A stretch of 64,000 nucleotides of DNA, taken from Prochilodus magdalenae. Lineage: Eukaryota; Chordata; Actinopteri; Characiformes; Prochilodontidae. The stretch is from assembly GCA_024036415.1 (NCBI GenBank), contig JAMWET010000021.1, positions 365,001 through 429,000 on the forward strand. The letters run 5' to 3'. Both the position numbers and the translations under genes were made by a program. Shown piece by piece: positions 62,536 to 64,000 of the stretch. The first letter of the stretch is position 1. Every line of letters begins with the position of its first letter. The notes below the pieces were generated by a model, which made no database searches, was not told the DNA's origin, and saw only the letters and a list, made by a program, of their open reading frames with translations.

Positions 62536-63059
62536 CACTTGCCTGGCTGATCCCTAACTGCCTCCTGACCTCCTAACTCTCTCAAGCCCCGTTTCTGGGC
62601 TCCACTCTTCCTCACTGTCACTCTCGTCAAGCTCACTGTCCTCACTGTCAGAAGGAATGACCCTAACTACCCCGTCACATCCCTTCCTTCTATAAAAAGT
62701 GTGGCGTGCAAGGAGGCATCTAAAGCATGCAGGGCAGAGGGTCCCTGGAGACCAAAGGGAGGGAACCACTGCTTAAGCCTGATTGCCCCAACAAAACTGA
62801 TCTGACTGCATAATGTTGGCCTGAGACAACGGAGCGAAGAAAGGTCAGTCAGTGAAACACAAATATGTACTTATTCGTTTCATATTCTTTCTATCCACAT
62901 CTCTATCAGGCCTGCCTTTTAAATGAGGCACAGTACAGAGCAACCAATCACAACAGAGGTCATTTACATACAGGGGAATGCACAATTCTCTACTCCCCAA
63001 TAATTCTCCAAACAATCAGCAGCTGTGGGTTCTTCTAGGCAGCTGCCCAGAGTTCTGAT

Positions 63060-64000
63060 GCCCAGAAAGCAGGAGAAGCAATAAGAGGACCACAGGTCTT
63101 ATTCAGAAACTTGTTTCCTTGGTTCTTAATGTACTTAGGAAAGTTAACAAGAGGTGGTGGAGGTCAAGCTGAGGTCTGGAAAAGCAGGAAAACTTTTCTC
63201 TTGCTTATAGGATTGTTGACAAGGAAATCAACACCTCAATTTGGAAGTCTTCTGCAAATTACCTTTAGGAGAGTGTAGCTGACTCTGGAGTGGGTGGTGC
63301 ACTGATCTACTATTCAGCAACACCTGCACAAAAAGAATATTTTCGGGAACGGATATCAGAAGAAAGCAAAAGAACATCTAAACAACCCATTTCGGAATTT
63401 GGAATGAAAATTCTGCCGCACATTATGTTTGGAGAAACGACAGTGCTGAATTTCATGGAAAAGAACCCTTCTCCAACTTCTGAAAACAGGGGTGGATAGA
63501 TCACGCATCAGGCTTGTGATGTAGCCAGTGCCACGGGAAACATTTCCCTGATAGAAGCAAGAATGTAACACCTTCAAATTTTCTAAGTAGACATCACACA
63601 GTCTGTAAAAAGCTGAAGCTGAAGAGAGGATGGTTTGTACAACAGGATAATGATCCTAAACACACCTCAAAACTCATGACGGGCTACCTCAAAAATGTCT
63701 AAGCCACTTCAATGTTTTGCCATGGCCCTCACAGTCCCCCCGACCTAAACATCACTGAAAGGCTGAGGATAGACCTCAAAAGAGCGCTGCATGCTTTTGC
63801 ACAGGCGTATCGGCCCCTAAACAAGAAATGAGAGTCTCATAACTGGCTACAAATGAGATCTTAACTTTACGGCTTTTAGTTGCATACTTAGTCACAGTAA
63901 CAGACTTTATTGACCAGGGGGCCCAAGCCTATGCATGCCCCCATGTATCAGTCTTGAAAGAACGGTAACTAACAAACTATAACCTGACAGAAACGGGTTT
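63060..64000 (+). mobile_element. Tc1-type transposase remnant, family F
   Basis: Colinear blocks of a Tc1 transposase gene: ggtcaagctgaggtctgg, ctgactctggagtgggtg, tcagcaacacctgcacaaa, attatgtttggagaa, ggtggatagatca (GGS region), caacaggataatgatcctaa (QQDNDPKH, catalytic Asp), then VLPWPSQSP and caagcctatgcat further on. In LNITERL the catalytic Glu region is damaged. Frameshifts throughout. It may continue past the window end. Confidence 0.8.

Larger units (their letters stand above)
53338..64000 (+). other. 3' flank of tacr3 (3'UTR of unknown length, then intergenic)
   Basis: There is no second gene with recognisable exons. Candidate poly(A) signals on the plus strand are ATTAAA at 54124, AATAAA at 54461 and, in a more 3'UTR-like AT-rich setting with GT-rich sequence after it, AATAAA at 61479. 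None can be chosen without transcripts. Tc1 fragments lie at 55480-55740, 56800-57110 (minus) and 63060-64000. Stretches 53340-55150, 57150-62450 and 62550-63050 hold no feature beyond short microsatellites. Confidence 0.5.

Overview
The window looks like vertebrate nuclear DNA from a ray-finned fish. It has large introns, many CA/GT, AT and GATA microsatellites, no operon structure, and many decayed Tc1/mariner-type transposons. It also carries palindromic MITE-like repeats of a kind I associate with otophysan fishes (characins, catfishes, electric fishes and relatives). That clade assignment rests on memory of repeat families, not on a search.

Only one protein-coding gene can be supported. 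It is a five-exon, plus-strand tachykinin receptor gene of the TACR3 (neurokinin B / NK3 receptor) type. Coding exons are at 9272-9639, 18932-19120, 20981-21131, 50898-51094 and 53049-53337. All four introns are GT-AG and the reading frame closes exactly, giving 1194 nt or 397 residues. The product is a complete seven-helix class A GPCR. Asp71 at position 2.50 and the C-terminal block around residues 302-345 favour the TACR3 subtype over TACR1. Exon 1 lies in a CpG-rich stretch preceded by a CT/CA microsatellite and a 9-codon upstream ORF.

Layout: 1-9100 is upstream repeat-rich DNA. It holds an A-rich array between two diverged copies of a 185-bp segment, a 142-bp satellite, two foldback elements, two TIR-MITE copies and two Tc1 fragments. 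Intron 1 (9.3 kb) holds microsatellites and a 712-bp Tc1-type element with its TA duplication preserved. Intron 2 (1.9 kb) is mostly featureless. Intron 3 (29.8 kb) holds most of the structure: a Tc1 remnant containing two separate recent tandem duplications (1308 bp and 335 bp), a 21-bp minisatellite framed by a perfect 20-bp inverted repeat, a perfect 15-bp hairpin, two copies of a retroelement-like repeat and several Tc1 fragments. Intron 4 holds another Tc1 remnant. Downstream (53338-64000) I see no second gene, only Tc1 fragments, microsatellites and candidate poly(A) signals.

I found no tRNA or rRNA gene, no CRISPR array and no clear new gene system. The more interesting observations are structural: nested tandem duplications inside transposon sequence, inverted-repeat elements and a possible translational control element in the tacr3 leader.
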